From positions 37,896 through 101,895 of the forward strand of contig JABGQM010000001.1 of NCBI GenBank assembly GCA_018648805.1: 64,000 nt of DNA, given 5' to 3'. The first letter of the stretch is position 1. Each line of letters starts with the position of its first letter. This document shows positions 8,302 to 17,388 of the stretch, in pieces. Made by a program: the position numbers and the translations under genes. Source of the DNA: Verrucomicrobiota bacterium. GTDB taxonomy: Bacteria; Verrucomicrobiota; Kiritimatiellia; UBA8416; JABMPJ01. Under the pieces are notes generated by a model. It did no database searches. It was not told the DNA's origin and saw only the letters and a program-made list of their open reading frames with translations.

Positions 8302-10242
8302 CCCACTTCCTACCGCCTTCATCACAACGTGAAACCGCATGTGGGTGAACCGCCCGAAGCGGTTGTCCCGTCCGAGCCCTGCACGTGAAGCGGCCGGCGA
8401 GGTCAAGCCACAGAGAAAACGTGTCAGCTGCCGGGACGTCCCAAGGGCGGTATGCTGCTCCTGGACAAGCGACTGGATCGCCGTCATATCGGCCTCGGAC
8501 AGGGCTCCATCGCGATGAGCCGGCAACGGCGGGATGGGTTCGCCGAGACAGCGGTCGCAGTGTCCGCAATCCGTTGCGAGTGACTCACCGAAGTAATCCA
8601 GCACATGTTTCACCGTGCATTCGGTCATAGATGCCAGCGCAACCACCTGGCCGATGCGTGCGATATCACGGGTTTCGGACTCCTCAAAGCGTGCATGAAG
8701 TGTTTGAGCAACTACACCGGGATCGGCCGGGCGCTGTACGAATCGGTAGCCGCGCCGCAGCCCGGCCACTTTCAGTATCAGGTCGCCGCGGTCTTCAAAG
8801 TGGTTCAGTGCAGCCACAATCCGCTCCCGGCGCTCACCCAGGGCGGCAGCGGTTGCTGCGATATCCAGTGAAAACCACGTCCGCGCCTTCCTGGCTCTCG
8901 CAAACATGGCGCGCAGGAAGCGTCGGCGGTCTTCATCGAAGTCCGCCAGCATCTCCGATGACGAGCGTTGCGGCTGAAACTTGTACTCGTTGTAGAGTGG
9001 CCCCGTTGACGCCAGCACACCCTCCAGCTCAAGGTACGTCAGCAGTGTCGACACGACGAGGCCCCTCATGTCGTGGGCAGCGGACAACTCATAGACGGAT
9101 AGGTCAAAGGCTTCCGGCAGACCGCAAACATGAGCGATCACGCCCTGTACCGACGCCAGGGCTGGGGTGTCCCCATAGGAGAAGTTCTCCAGCGTGGCAA
9201 TATCATCGGGGCAGACCATGAGATCACAGCAGGCCTCGGCGCCATCACGTCCCGCTCTGCCCGTCTCCTGCATGTAGTTCTCCAGCGACTTGGGCATGTT
9301 GTAGTGATACACATAGCGAATATCCGGCTTGTCGATCCCCATGCCGAACGCAATCGTTGCCACAACAACGGCATCAGGCGACGCCATAAACCAATCCTGA
9401 ACCGCGTGCCGGTCGTCGCCCTCCATGCCCGCGTGGTACGCCCGTGCAGTGATGGAGCCGGCAGACAGAAACTCGGCGATTCGTTCCGCCGTCTTCTGAA
9501 GCGTCACATACACAATGGTGGCTCCGCGAGGACGGCTGCGGAGCCGGTCCAGCAGCAGGCCATCGCGTGCCGACGCCTGGCACGGCACGGTTCGCATGAT
9601 CAGGTTGGGTCGGTGAAACCCCGTGTTGATGTATGCCCCTGGCTTGATAGAGAAGCTGCGGCAGATGTCGTCCGCCACCGATGGTGTGGCCGTGGCGGTC
9701 AACGCCAATACCCGCTCCGCACGCAGGTCATCCGCGAGCGCCGCCAGCTTCAAGTAATCGGGACGGAAGTTGTGGCCCCACTCCGAGATGCAGTGGGCCT
9801 CATCAACGACCATCAGGCTGATCGTCGAGCGCCGCAGTCGCTGGATGAACCGTTCGCTGGCGAAACGTTCCGGCGCCACATAGAGCAGTTTCAGTCGACC
9901 GTTCCATAGATCATCCCACACCGCACGCGCTTCCTCGCCGGACAGGCTTGAGTCCAATCGTGCGGCACGAACGCCTTTGCCAACCAGAAAATCGATCTGA
10001 TCCTTCATCAGTGCAATGAGCGGCGACACCACCAGCGTCATGCCCTCCAGTCGCAAGGCCGGAAGCTGGTAGCACAGGCTCTTCCCGCCACCGGTGGGGA
10101 ACACCGCCAGAGCGGATTCTCCCTCCAGGAGCCGATCAACCACTTCCTCTTGTCCGGGACGGAATGTGTCGAACCCGAATACGTTCTTCAGCATATCCTC
10201 CACGGTCACGCTGCCAGCTTGATCGTTTGCTTCAGTCATCAT
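8296..10242 (-). CDS. recQ: ATP-dependent DNA helicase RecQ
   Basis: 648 residues. SF2 helicase core: Q-motif-like FGFDTFRPGQ (about 23-31), Walker A FPTGGGKS (48-55), SPLIALMKDQ, DEAH at 147-150 with CISEWGHNFRPDY, LTATATPSV, and the C-terminal motifs ATIAFGMGIDKPDIRYVYHYNMP and QETGRAGRDG. A zinc-binding RQC segment follows (CTVKHVLDYFGE..DCGHCDRC). The C-terminus ends with an LTRFLCGLTSPAASR block and no obvious HRDC domain. RecQ unwinds DNA with 3'-5' polarity in recombination and fork repair. The first Met pair leaves start uncertainty of one codon. Nothing looks broken. Confidence 0.95.
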   Translation of the reverse strand: MMTEANDQAGSVTVEDMLKNVFGFDTFRPGQEEVVDRLLEGESALAVFPTGGGKSLCYQLPALRLEGMTLVVSPLIALMKDQIDFLVGKGVRAARLDSSLSGEEARAVWDDLWNGRLKLLYVAPERFASERFIQRLRRSTISLMVVDEAHCISEWGHNFRPDYLKLAALADDLRAERVLALTATATPSVADDICRSFSIKPGAYINTGFHRPNLIMRTVPCQASARDGLLLDRLRSRPRGATIVYVTLQKTAERIAEFLSAGSITARAYHAGMEGDDRHAVQDWFMASPDAVVVATIAFGMGIDKPDIRYVYHYNMPKSLENYMQETGRAGRDGAEACCDLMVCPDDIATLENFSYGDTPALASVQGVIAHVCGLPEAFDLSVYELSAAHDMRGLVVSTLLTYLELEGVLASTGPLYNEYKFQPQRSSSEMLADFDEDRRRFLRAMFARARKARTWFSLDIAATAAALGERRERIVAALNHFEDRGDLILKVAGLRRGYRFVQRPADPGVVAQTLHARFEESETRDIARIGQVVALASMTECTVKHVLDYFGESLATDCGHCDRCLGEPIPPLPAHRDGALSEADMTAIQSLVQEQHTALGTSRQLTRFLCGLTSPAASRAGLGRDNRFGRFTHMRFHVVMKAVGSGP

Positions 10243-10334
10243 GTACAGCAGGATACATGGTTCCAGTGCGGTTTGGCAAATTCTAGCCTGATCTATTCAT
10301 CAACTTCGTGATCTCGCGACGAAGGAGAAAGGGA

Positions 10335-10852
10335 CTGCCCGCAGATCACGCAGATGGACGCAGATGAGAGAAGAGAGAGGGGAAATGTGGCGAGAATCGC
10401 CCAGCGGGAATACCCGCCTTCGCCTGAAGGCTACGGCGCGGCATGCCCGCTGAACGGTTCTCGCCACGTTGCTCCCCGGTTGCTAATCGCAGCCGGTGGG
10501 GGCACAGGGGGGGCCGGAACGCAAGGTAGGGCGTGGCGTCCCGCCGCGCCGTGAACAGGAGATGTGCATGTTTGAGGAAGGCAAAGAGGGAAGCACTTAC
10601 CTTCCGTCTGTCATGCTCGAGACCATATGCGCGGCGCGGCGAGGACCCGCCTTCGCGCAAGGCTACGGCGGGCAGGCTGCCACGCCCTACCACCCTTTGC
10701 GGAACGGGGCTTTCCCGGGCGCGATTAGCGCCCGGCGGATAACGTTGCGGGAATCGTTCAGGGCGGTATTCCGGCCTGGGCGATTCCCGCAACATCTCCT
10801 TCTTTCCCCCGATTTCCCCGGATCTGCGTCCATCTGCGTGATCTGCGGGCAG
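10335..10852. repeat. Foldback (long imperfect inverted-repeat) element, about 520 bp
   Basis: Bases 10335-10365 and 10822-10852 are a perfect 31-bp inverted repeat (outer end CTGCCCGCAGATCACGCAGA, continuing to 10365). Inside, the two halves stay related in mirrored order: GAGAATCGCCC (left) against GGGCGATTCCC (right), a CGTTCAG block, a GCGATTAGC block and a GGTAGGGCGTGG / CACGCCCTACC pair. Each half also carries a CCGCCTTCGC...GGCTACGGCG segment. No plausible gene lies inside; the open frames are low-complexity by-products of the repeat. It fills most of the 743-base gap between recQ and the TetR gene. Looks like a MITE-like or foldback element; no target-site duplication was identified. 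Confidence 0.8.
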
Positions 10853-10926
10853 CCTCTCCTGGTAGTTCGTGAATAATCCAGGCTAGCAGGTTACGACTGC
10901 GGTTTTGTCGCAGCACGTTTTTCCTC

Positions 10927-10972
10927 TTGCGCTCCCATCCCCTTTTGCGCTAGATTCAAACGTACATTTGAA
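10927..10972 (+). promoter_or_regulatory. Promoter with TetR-type palindromic operator before the efflux operon
   Basis: A possible -35 TTGCGC (10927-10932) and -10 TAGATT (10951-10956) are 18 bases apart. Overlapping the -10 is an 18-bp near-perfect palindrome, TTCAAACGTACATTTGAA (10955-10972), with one mismatched pair around a GTAC core. An AGGAG ribosome-binding site and the TetR ATG follow within 14 bases. Size, symmetry and location fit autorepression of the regulator and its downstream efflux genes by the TetR protein. Confidence 0.65.
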
Positions 10973-10985
10973 ACAGGAGATTGAA

Positions 10986-11615
10986 ATGTCTGATTTATCC
11001 ACGCGGGAACGGCTGCTCAAGGCGGCGTATGCTGTGTTTGCGGAGAAGGGGTTCCGTGACACGACCGTGGCCGAGATCTGTAGACGCGCCGATGCCAATA
11101 TTGCGGCAGTGAACTACCATTTTGGCGATAAAGAGTCGCTCTACAACGCCTGTTGGCGCCACGGATTCGCCCTGGCAATGGAGGCTATCCCCCTTGATGA
11201 AGGTGTCGATGCCTCCTCCAGCCCGCACGACCGTCTGCGCGCCTTCATCCGCGCCTTTATGCGGCGGGTCTTCGACGAAACAGAGATAGGCTACTTCCCA
11301 CGTATGATGGTTAAGGAGATGGCCGAACCCACCGCCGCTCTGGATGCCATCCTGGAAGAGGTGGTCGAGCCCCAGCGCAAGGTCCTGCACGCCATCATTG
11401 CCGACCTTCTCAAAACCGACCCCTACGATATGCGTGTCATAGCGTGTGGATTCAGCGTCATCAGTCAATGCGTCTTTTTCGCCTTTAACCGCGCCCTGCG
11501 TGAGCGCCGTCTCTATGCCCACGGCACACCGGATGAGATCGCCGAGCACCTGGCCGACCATGTCTCACGCTTCTGCCTGGCCGGTATTGTCGACTTAAAG
11601 GAGAACCCGGCATGA
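10986..11615 (+). CDS. TetR/AcrR-family repressor of the efflux operon
   Basis: 209 residues from the ATG at 10986, chosen because AGGAGATTGAA precedes it; the frame extends upstream to 10905 but would run over the promoter. The N-terminal HTH is textbook: TRERLLKAAYAVFAEKGFRDTTVAEICRRADANIAAVNYHFGDKESLYNACW (about 6-57). The C-terminal ligand domain resembles the CecR/YbiH type (formerly DUF1956), with VEPQRKVLHAIIADLL and FFAFNRAL segments. The stop overlaps the next start (ATGA, 11612-11615), tying it to the outer-membrane, adaptor and pump genes. Expected role: drug- or metabolite-responsive repression of that operon. Confidence 0.92.
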   Translation: MSDLSTRERLLKAAYAVFAEKGFRDTTVAEICRRADANIAAVNYHFGDKESLYNACWRHGFALAMEAIPLDEGVDASSSPHDRLRAFIRAFMRRVFDETEIGYFPRMMVKEMAEPTAALDAILEEVVEPQRKVLHAIIADLLKTDPYDMRVIACGFSVISQCVFFAFNRALRERRLYAHGTPDEIAEHLADHVSRFCLAGIVDLKENPA

Positions 11616-13009
11616 TCCGTCACACCTTATCCGCATGTGCTGCCGCTATCGTCATCGGCCTGGCCGGCTGCGCCACGCGCCAACCCGCCGTCACGCCCGC
11701 CGACGCCATCACGCTGCCCAAAGCCTTCTCACTCTACCCGGACGGTGAAACCGGTGCAGGCCAGTGGTGGACCGCTTTTGCGGTCGACGAGCTCAACGCT
11801 CTGGTCGATGAGGCCCTCACCAACGGCCTCTCGGTGGCCGATGCCCGCCTCCGCCTCGAACAGGCCGAGCTGCGCGTCCAGCAGGCCGGGGCGGCCCTGA
11901 TCCCCTCGGTCGATCTGCAGGCCGGCGCCGGCACCACCCGCGCCCGGCGGGACACCGGCCTCAACGCCGACCGCACTGTTACCACCGATAGCTACTCGCT
12001 CGGCCTCGCCGCCAGCTACGAGATCGATCTCTGGGGCCGCGTCCGCGCCGAGCGTCGTGCCATCCTGCACGAGGCCGCCGCCGGCCGCCACGATCTCGCC
12101 GCCGCGGAGGTCTCCCTCGCCGCCACGGTCTGCCAGACCTGGATCGACCTCGTCGCCACACGCATGACCCACGCCCTCCTGACCGAGCAGCTCGAAGCCA
12201 ACCGCAAGATTCTCGAACTGGTCGACATGCGTTTCCGCCGCGCCATGGCCAGCGCGGTCGATCTCTATCGCCAGCGCCAGTCGGTCGCCGCCATCGAAGC
12301 CGCCCTCCCCACCGCTGCCGCCACCGAACGCACGCTCGCCAACGCCCTGGCCGTCCTGCTGGGACGCACCCCCTCGGCCGCCCCCTTCGCCCCCACCACC
12401 GCGTTGCCCCCGCTCCCCGCCGCGCCCCCGGCCGTGGGCCTGCCAGCCGATGTGCTGGCGCGCCGCCCCGATGTGCAGCGTGCCGGCGCACGCCTCCAGG
12501 CGGCTGCTGAACGGGTCGAGGTCGCCCGCGCGGCACGCTTGCCAGCCCTGCGCCTCACCGCCACGGCCGGCTACGCCTCCTCGGCTACCGCCACACTCTT
12601 TGACAACTGGCTGGCCAACCTGGCCGCCAACCTGGCCGGCCCCCTCTTCGATGCCGGCCTGCGCAAAGCCGAAGTCGCCCGCATCGACACCATGCGTCAA
12701 CAGGCCCTGATCGGCTACAGGCAGACCGTCCTCAACGCCGTGCGCGAGGTCGAAGACGCCCTCGTACGTGAGACCCGTCAACGCGAACACGTCGCCGCCC
12801 GCGGCCGCCAGCTCGCCGCCGCCCGCACCGCCCTCGCCGAACAAGTAGCACGCTACACCCGCGGCCAAGACAACTACCTGCGCGTGCTCGACCAGCAGAT
12901 CATCGTCTGGTCGCTCGAACGCGATCTGATCAATGCCGAAGCCACCCTTTTGAAATATCGTATCGCCCTGCATCGCTCGATTGCAGGCGCTATCAATGAG
13001 GAAGAGTAG
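11612..13009 (+). CDS. RND efflux outer-membrane lipoprotein (NodT/OprM family)
   Basis: 465 residues with a lipoprotein signal peptide and lipobox GLAGC (Cys20). Two OEP repeats: AVDELNALVDEALTNGLSVADARLRLEQAELRVQQAGAALIPSVDL...SLGLAASYEIDLWGRVRAERRA in the first half, and LPADVLARRPDVQRAGARLQAAAERVEVARAARLPALRLTATAGY in the second; the LLARRPDV-type motif is diagnostic of NodT-like TolC channels. The trimer forms the outer-membrane and periplasmic exit duct. Starts inside the TetR stop (ATGA) and is followed after two bases by the adaptor gene. Confidence 0.94.
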   Translation: MIRHTLSACAAAIVIGLAGCATRQPAVTPADAITLPKAFSLYPDGETGAGQWWTAFAVDELNALVDEALTNGLSVADARLRLEQAELRVQQAGAALIPSVDLQAGAGTTRARRDTGLNADRTVTTDSYSLGLAASYEIDLWGRVRAERRAILHEAAAGRHDLAAAEVSLAATVCQTWIDLVATRMTHALLTEQLEANRKILELVDMRFRRAMASAVDLYRQRQSVAAIEAALPTAAATERTLANALAVLLGRTPSAAPFAPTTALPPLPAAPPAVGLPADVLARRPDVQRAGARLQAAAERVEVARAARLPALRLTATAGYASSATATLFDNWLANLAANLAGPLFDAGLRKAEVARIDTMRQQALIGYRQTVLNAVREVEDALVRETRQREHVAARGRQLAAARTALAEQVARYTRGQDNYLRVLDQQIIVWSLERDLINAEATLLKYRIALHRSIAGAINEEE

Positions 13010-13011
13010 AG

Positions 13012-14193
13012 ATGAGCACACAAACGAAAAAAGAGAGCCGACTGATCGTGGTACTTCGTATCGTGCTACCGATCCTGTTTATTCTGCTGGGCGTCCTGGT
13101 CGCCAAGCGCATTTACGAAACCCGTCCCACACCGAAGCGGCGTCCGCCCATGCGCGTCGAACCGCTGGTGGATGTCACTGCCGTCACCATCGCCGCCCAC
13201 ACACCCGTTGTAAGCGCCTATGGTGAGATCGTGGCCTCACGCCAGGTCGACCTGCAGCCACTGGTCGCAGGCGAGGTCATCTCCGTTCACCCCGCCTTCC
13301 GTGAAGGCGGCATCATTCCGGCCGGTGACACCGTCCTCACGATCGATCCGCGTGACTTCGCCCAGGCCGTCGCCCGCGCCGAAGCCGCCGTGGCGCGCGC
13401 CAGGCTCGAACTGGCCGTCGAACAGGGCGCCGGTGACGTCGCCCGCCGCGAACGTGAGCTGCTGGGCAGCCACGCCGGTCTCTCCGCCTCCGAGGAGTCC
13501 CTCATCCAGCGCGATCCTCACCGCGCCGCGGCCCGCAGCTCCCTCGCCGCGGCCGAAGCCGACCTGGCCCAGGCGCGCCTCAACCTGGAACGCACAACTG
13601 TCACGGCACCGTTCACCGCGCTGGTCCAAACCCGCATGATCGAACGCGGCGGCCTGGCCTCTCCGCAACGTGCCGTGGCCCGCATTGTCGATGCTGACAC
13701 CTACTGGGTCCGCGTCTCGGTTCCGGTCGACCGCATGCGCCCCGTCCTCGCCGTTCCGCCCACCGCCACGCCCTCGGTCACCATCATCGCGACGGATGGT
13801 CTCACCACCATGGGCCGCCTGATCGGTCACGCCGGCACCGTAGAAGCGCGCGGCCGCATGGCCGCCCTGCTGGTGGCCATTCCGGGTCCCGCGGCCACCA
13901 CGAACGGCGCCGCCCCCCTGCTGGGCAACTACGTGGAGGCCCACCTGCCGGCGTTGCCTCTCGATCATGTGATCCAGCTCCCGCAAAGCGCCATGCGTGA
14001 TGGCGACCGGGTCTGGCTGGCCGACGACAACAACCAACTCGCCATCCGCTCGGTCGACGTCGCGTGGCGTGATCACGACCATGTCTACATCGCCACAGGG
14101 CTTAATGACGGCGACCGCGTGATCACGACCTCGCTGTCGTCGGGAATAGCCGGCACCTCGCTGCGGCTGGCCGGGGAGACCGCTCATGACTGA
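13012..14193 (+). CDS. RND efflux periplasmic adaptor (membrane fusion protein)
   Basis: 393 residues. An N-terminal membrane anchor (LRIVLPILFILLGVLVAKRIY) precedes a lipoyl/barrel-sandwich half (GEIVASRQVDLQPLVAGEVISVHPAFREGGIIPAGDTVLTIDPRDF). A coiled-coil hairpin rich in Ala/Arg/Glu follows (about 120-190), then the second lipoyl half with LERTTVTAPFTALVQTRMIERGGLAS and a beta-barrel domain. Typical HlyD/AcrA-like architecture bridging pump and channel. Its 3' end overlaps the pump start by 8 bases, as expected for coupled translation. Confidence 0.94.
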   Translation: MSTQTKKESRLIVVLRIVLPILFILLGVLVAKRIYETRPTPKRRPPMRVEPLVDVTAVTIAAHTPVVSAYGEIVASRQVDLQPLVAGEVISVHPAFREGGIIPAGDTVLTIDPRDFAQAVARAEAAVARARLELAVEQGAGDVARRERELLGSHAGLSASEESLIQRDPHRAAARSSLAAAEADLAQARLNLERTTVTAPFTALVQTRMIERGGLASPQRAVARIVDADTYWVRVSVPVDRMRPVLAVPPTATPSVTIIATDGLTTMGRLIGHAGTVEARGRMAALLVAIPGPAATTNGAAPLLGNYVEAHLPALPLDHVIQLPQSAMRDGDRVWLADDNNQLAIRSVDVAWRDHDHVYIATGLNDGDRVITTSLSSGIAGTSLRLAGETAHD

Positions 14194-17100
14194 CGACTCA
14201 TCCACCAAACGGCGCGGCCCCATCGCCTGGATGGCGCGCAACGGCGTGGCAGCCAACCTGCTCATGCTGGTCCTGCTCGTCGGCGGGGCCGTATGGGCCA
14301 CGCGTATCAAGCAGGAGTTCTTTCCCTCGTTCGATCTCGACGTGATGATCGTCACCGTGCCATACCCCGGCGCCAGCCCCGAAGAGGTGGAGCAGGGGAT
14401 CGTGCTGGTGGTCGAGGAAGCCGCCTCGGGCCTCGACGGGGTCGACGAGGTGACCGCCCAGGCCCGCGAGGGCGTGGGCGTGGTCACGGTCTCGGCCCTC
14501 GTGGGCGCCGATGTGCAGAAGCTGGCCGACGACCTCAAGGGCGAGATCGACCGCATCACCACCTTCCCTGAAGAGGCGGAGGAACCCCAGGTGACGATCG
14601 CATCGCGCCGGCGCGAGGTGGTCTCGATGGCGCTTTACGGCGACCATGATGAGCGCGCCCTGCGTGACGTGGCCGAACGTATCCGCGACACGTTCCTGCA
14701 AGACCCCGATATCACGCAGGTCGAGCTGACCGGCGTGCGCCCCTTCGAGATCGGGATTGAAGTCTCACAGGCCCAGTTGCGCGCTCACGGCCTTGCCCTG
14801 GCCGATGTGGCCGCCGTCCTGCGTCAGTCGGCCATCGAAGTGCCCGGCGGCGGGCTCAAGACCGACTCCGGTGAGCTGCTGGTGCGTGTGCGTGAACGGC
14901 GCGACTACGGCCCCGAGTTTGCCTCCCTGCCGATCGTCACCGCCCCCGACGGTACGCAGGTGCTCCTGGGCGACATCGCCACGATTAAAGATGGCTTCGC
15001 CGACGTGGACCGCTACGCCACCTTCGAGGGCAAGCCGGCGGTCATGATCCGCGTCTACCGCGTGGGCGATCAGACCCCCATCACGGTCTCGGATGCCGTG
15101 CGCGAACATATCGAGGGCTTCCGCAAGACACTCCCCGGCGGACTGGATGTCGCCATCCTGCTGGACTACTCGGATATGTACCGCCAGCGCATCTCGCTGC
15201 TCCTGCGCAACGGCGCCATCGGCCTGATCCTGGTTTTCTGCCTGCTGGGTATCTTCCTCGAAATCCGCCTGGCCTTCTGGGTCACACTCGGCATCCCGAT
15301 CTCTTTCCTGGGGGCCATGCTACTGCTACCGGCCATCGGCATCAGCATCAACATGGTCTCGCTCTTCGCCTTCATCATCGCCCTCGGCATCGTGGTGGAC
15401 GACGCCATTGTCGTCGGCGAAAACATCTATCACCACCGCCAGGAGGGTCTCCCATTCGGCGAAGCCGCCATCATCGGCACGCGTGAGATCGTGATGCCGG
15501 TCACCTTCAGTGTGCTGACCAACGTGGTCACCTTCATCCCCCTGGCCCTGGTACCGGGTGTCATGGGCAAGATTTTCCGCAACATTCCGGCCGTCGTCAT
15601 CTCGGTGTTCATGATCTCGCTGATCGAGTCGCTCTTTATCCTACCCGCCCACCTCGGCCACCAGCGTGACCACAAGCTGCGTGGCCCATTCGCCTGGCTG
15701 CACGCCCAGCAGCAGCGCTTCAGTCACGCCTTCCGCCACTTCGTGCAGACTAAGTACGGTCCTTTTCTCCGTTTCATGGTTCATTTCCGCTACGCCACCG
15801 TTGCGGTCGGGCTTGCGATTCTGATGATGACCATCGGCTACGTACGCAGCGGCCGGCTCGGAATGACCACCTTTCCCAAGGTGGAATCCGACTACGCCGT
15901 CGCCTCGGCCGTCCTTCCCTACGGCTGCTCGGTCCACGACACCGAAGCGGTACTGCGCCTCCTCCAGGAGGGGGCCCAAGAGGTCGTGGCCGCCAACGGT
16001 GGCGACCAGCTCTCGCTCGGTATCTTTTCCGAGATTGGCGGCACTTTCCGCAGTCAGAGCGGCGGCCATGTCACCCAGATCCGCATTCAACTCACCGATC
16101 CTGACCTGCGCCCCTTGAACACGGGGCGTGTGATCGAACTATGGCGCCAGGCCGTCGGCGCCGTGGCCGGGGTCGAGACACTCGTCTTCGAATCCGATTC
16201 CGGTGGCCCCGGCCACGGTGCCGGTCTCACGGTCGAGTTGACCCATCCCAGCCTGGAGACACTCGAGCTGGCCAGTGCCAACCTGGCCCAGTCGCTTTCG
16301 CAGTTTCCGCGTGTCATGGATATCGATGACGGATTCTCGCCCGGCAAACGCCAGTTCGACTTCACCATGACCCCGCTCGGTCGCTCCGTCGGCCTGACCG
16401 CGGCCGGCGTCGCACGCCAGGTGCGCTCGGCCTTTTACGGTGCCGAGGTGCTACGCCAACAGCGCGGCCGCAACGAGATCAAGGTCATGGTGCGCCTACC
16501 CGAGGCGGAGCGTGTCTCGCCCAACGATGTCGAGACGCTCATACTGCGCACGCCTTCCGGCGGCGAAATTCCGCTGCGCGACGCGGTCAGCATCGCGCGC
16601 GGCCGCTCCTATACCACGATCAGCCGGCGCAACGGCCGGCGCGCCGTGACCGTCTCCGCCGATGTACGCCCGCGCAGCAAAGCCGGCGAGATCCTGGGCG
16701 ATATGAAACGCGATATCCTGCCCGAGCTGGTGCAGCGCTTTCCCGGGTTGCGCTACAGCTTTGAGGGCCGCCAGGCTGATATGCGCAAGAGTCTGAGCAG
16801 CCTCAAGACCGGCATGCTGCTGGCGCTCTTCGTGATCTACGCCATGCTGGCCGTGCCCTTTAAGAGCTATACCCAGCCACTCATCATCATGATCACGGTG
16901 CCCTTCGGCATCGTCGGCGCCGTGATCGGTCACATCATTATGGGCTATGACCTGAGTATTCTCAGCATGTTCGGCGTCGTGGCGCTGGCCGGTGTCGTGG
17001 TGAACGATTCACTCGTCATGATCGACTTCGCCAACCGGGTCCGCCAGACCGGCTTGGGCGCCTTCGCCGCCATCACGCAAGCCGGCGTCCAGCGCTTCCG

Positions 17101-17317
17101 CCCCATCATGCTGACCACCCTGACCACCTTCGGCGGCCTGGCCCCCATGATCTTCGAGACCTCACGCCAGGCGCGCTTCCTGATCCCCATGGCTATCTCA
17201 CTGGGCTACGGAATCCTCTTCGCCACCCTCATCACGCTTGTCCTGGTACCCGCCCTCTACGTCATTGTGGATGACCTGGCGCGGCTGAAAACCCGACTCT
17301 ATCCCCGGACCCCATAG
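14186..17317 (+). CDS. RND-family efflux pump permease (AcrB/MexF-like)
   Basis: 1043 residues, the normal size for HAE-type RND transporters. N-terminal cytoplasmic start and TM1 (NGVAANLLMLVLLVGGAVWATRIKQEFFPSFDLD), porter-domain PYPGASPEEVEQGI, and the TM4 proton-relay motif GIVVDDAIVVGENIYHHR with paired Asp near 404-405. The second half mirrors the first, ending GVVALAGVVVNDSLVMIDFANRVR and a LTTLTTFGGLAPMI block. Works as a proton antiporter with the adaptor and NodT channel; substrate unknown. Last gene of the TetR-controlled operon; a hairpin follows the stop. Confidence 0.95.
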   Translation: MTDDSSTKRRGPIAWMARNGVAANLLMLVLLVGGAVWATRIKQEFFPSFDLDVMIVTVPYPGASPEEVEQGIVLVVEEAASGLDGVDEVTAQAREGVGVVTVSALVGADVQKLADDLKGEIDRITTFPEEAEEPQVTIASRRREVVSMALYGDHDERALRDVAERIRDTFLQDPDITQVELTGVRPFEIGIEVSQAQLRAHGLALADVAAVLRQSAIEVPGGGLKTDSGELLVRVRERRDYGPEFASLPIVTAPDGTQVLLGDIATIKDGFADVDRYATFEGKPAVMIRVYRVGDQTPITVSDAVREHIEGFRKTLPGGLDVAILLDYSDMYRQRISLLLRNGAIGLILVFCLLGIFLEIRLAFWVTLGIPISFLGAMLLLPAIGISINMVSLFAFIIALGIVVDDAIVVGENIYHHRQEGLPFGEAAIIGTREIVMPVTFSVLTNVVTFIPLALVPGVMGKIFRNIPAVVISVFMISLIESLFILPAHLGHQRDHKLRGPFAWLHAQQQRFSHAFRHFVQTKYGPFLRFMVHFRYATVAVGLAILMMTIGYVRSGRLGMTTFPKVESDYAVASAVLPYGCSVHDTEAVLRLLQEGAQEVVAANGGDQLSLGIFSEIGGTFRSQSGGHVTQIRIQLTDPDLRPLNTGRVIELWRQAVGAVAGVETLVFESDSGGPGHGAGLTVELTHPSLETLELASANLAQSLSQFPRVMDIDDGFSPGKRQFDFTMTPLGRSVGLTAAGVARQVRSAFYGAEVLRQQRGRNEIKVMVRLPEAERVSPNDVETLILRTPSGGEIPLRDAVSIARGRSYTTISRRNGRRAVTVSADVRPRSKAGEILGDMKRDILPELVQRFPGLRYSFEGRQADMRKSLSSLKTGMLLALFVIYAMLAVPFKSYTQPLIIMITVPFGIVGAVIGHIIMGYDLSILSMFGVVALAGVVVNDSLVMIDFANRVRQTGLGAFAAITQAGVQRFRPIMLTTLTTFGGLAPMIFETSRQARFLIPMAISLGYGILFATLITLVLVPALYVIVDDLARLKTRLYPRTP

Positions 17318-17338
17318 CACCGACAGTGGGAGTCGGTG
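17318..17338 (+). terminator. Weak hairpin after the RND pump
   Basis: CACCGAC (17318-17324) and GTCGGTG (17332-17338) form a perfect 7-bp stem with a 7-base loop, directly after the pump stop codon and before the convergent giant gene. There is no T tract, so it may be only a weak or Rho-assisted stop. Confidence 0.4.
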
Positions 17339-17388
17339 ACGGTCTGTGTGCAACGACCGCACAGGTCGCTTCGAATGGCGAGACGATG

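Noticed and set aside
10354..10876. Small plus- and minus-strand open frames between recQ and the TetR gene
   Set aside because: They arise from the inverted-repeat element and have repeat-driven, featureless translations.
11729..14562. Long minus-strand open frames opposite the efflux channel and adaptor
   Set aside because: Low-complexity antisense of GC-rich genes with clear NodT and adaptor motifs on the plus strand.
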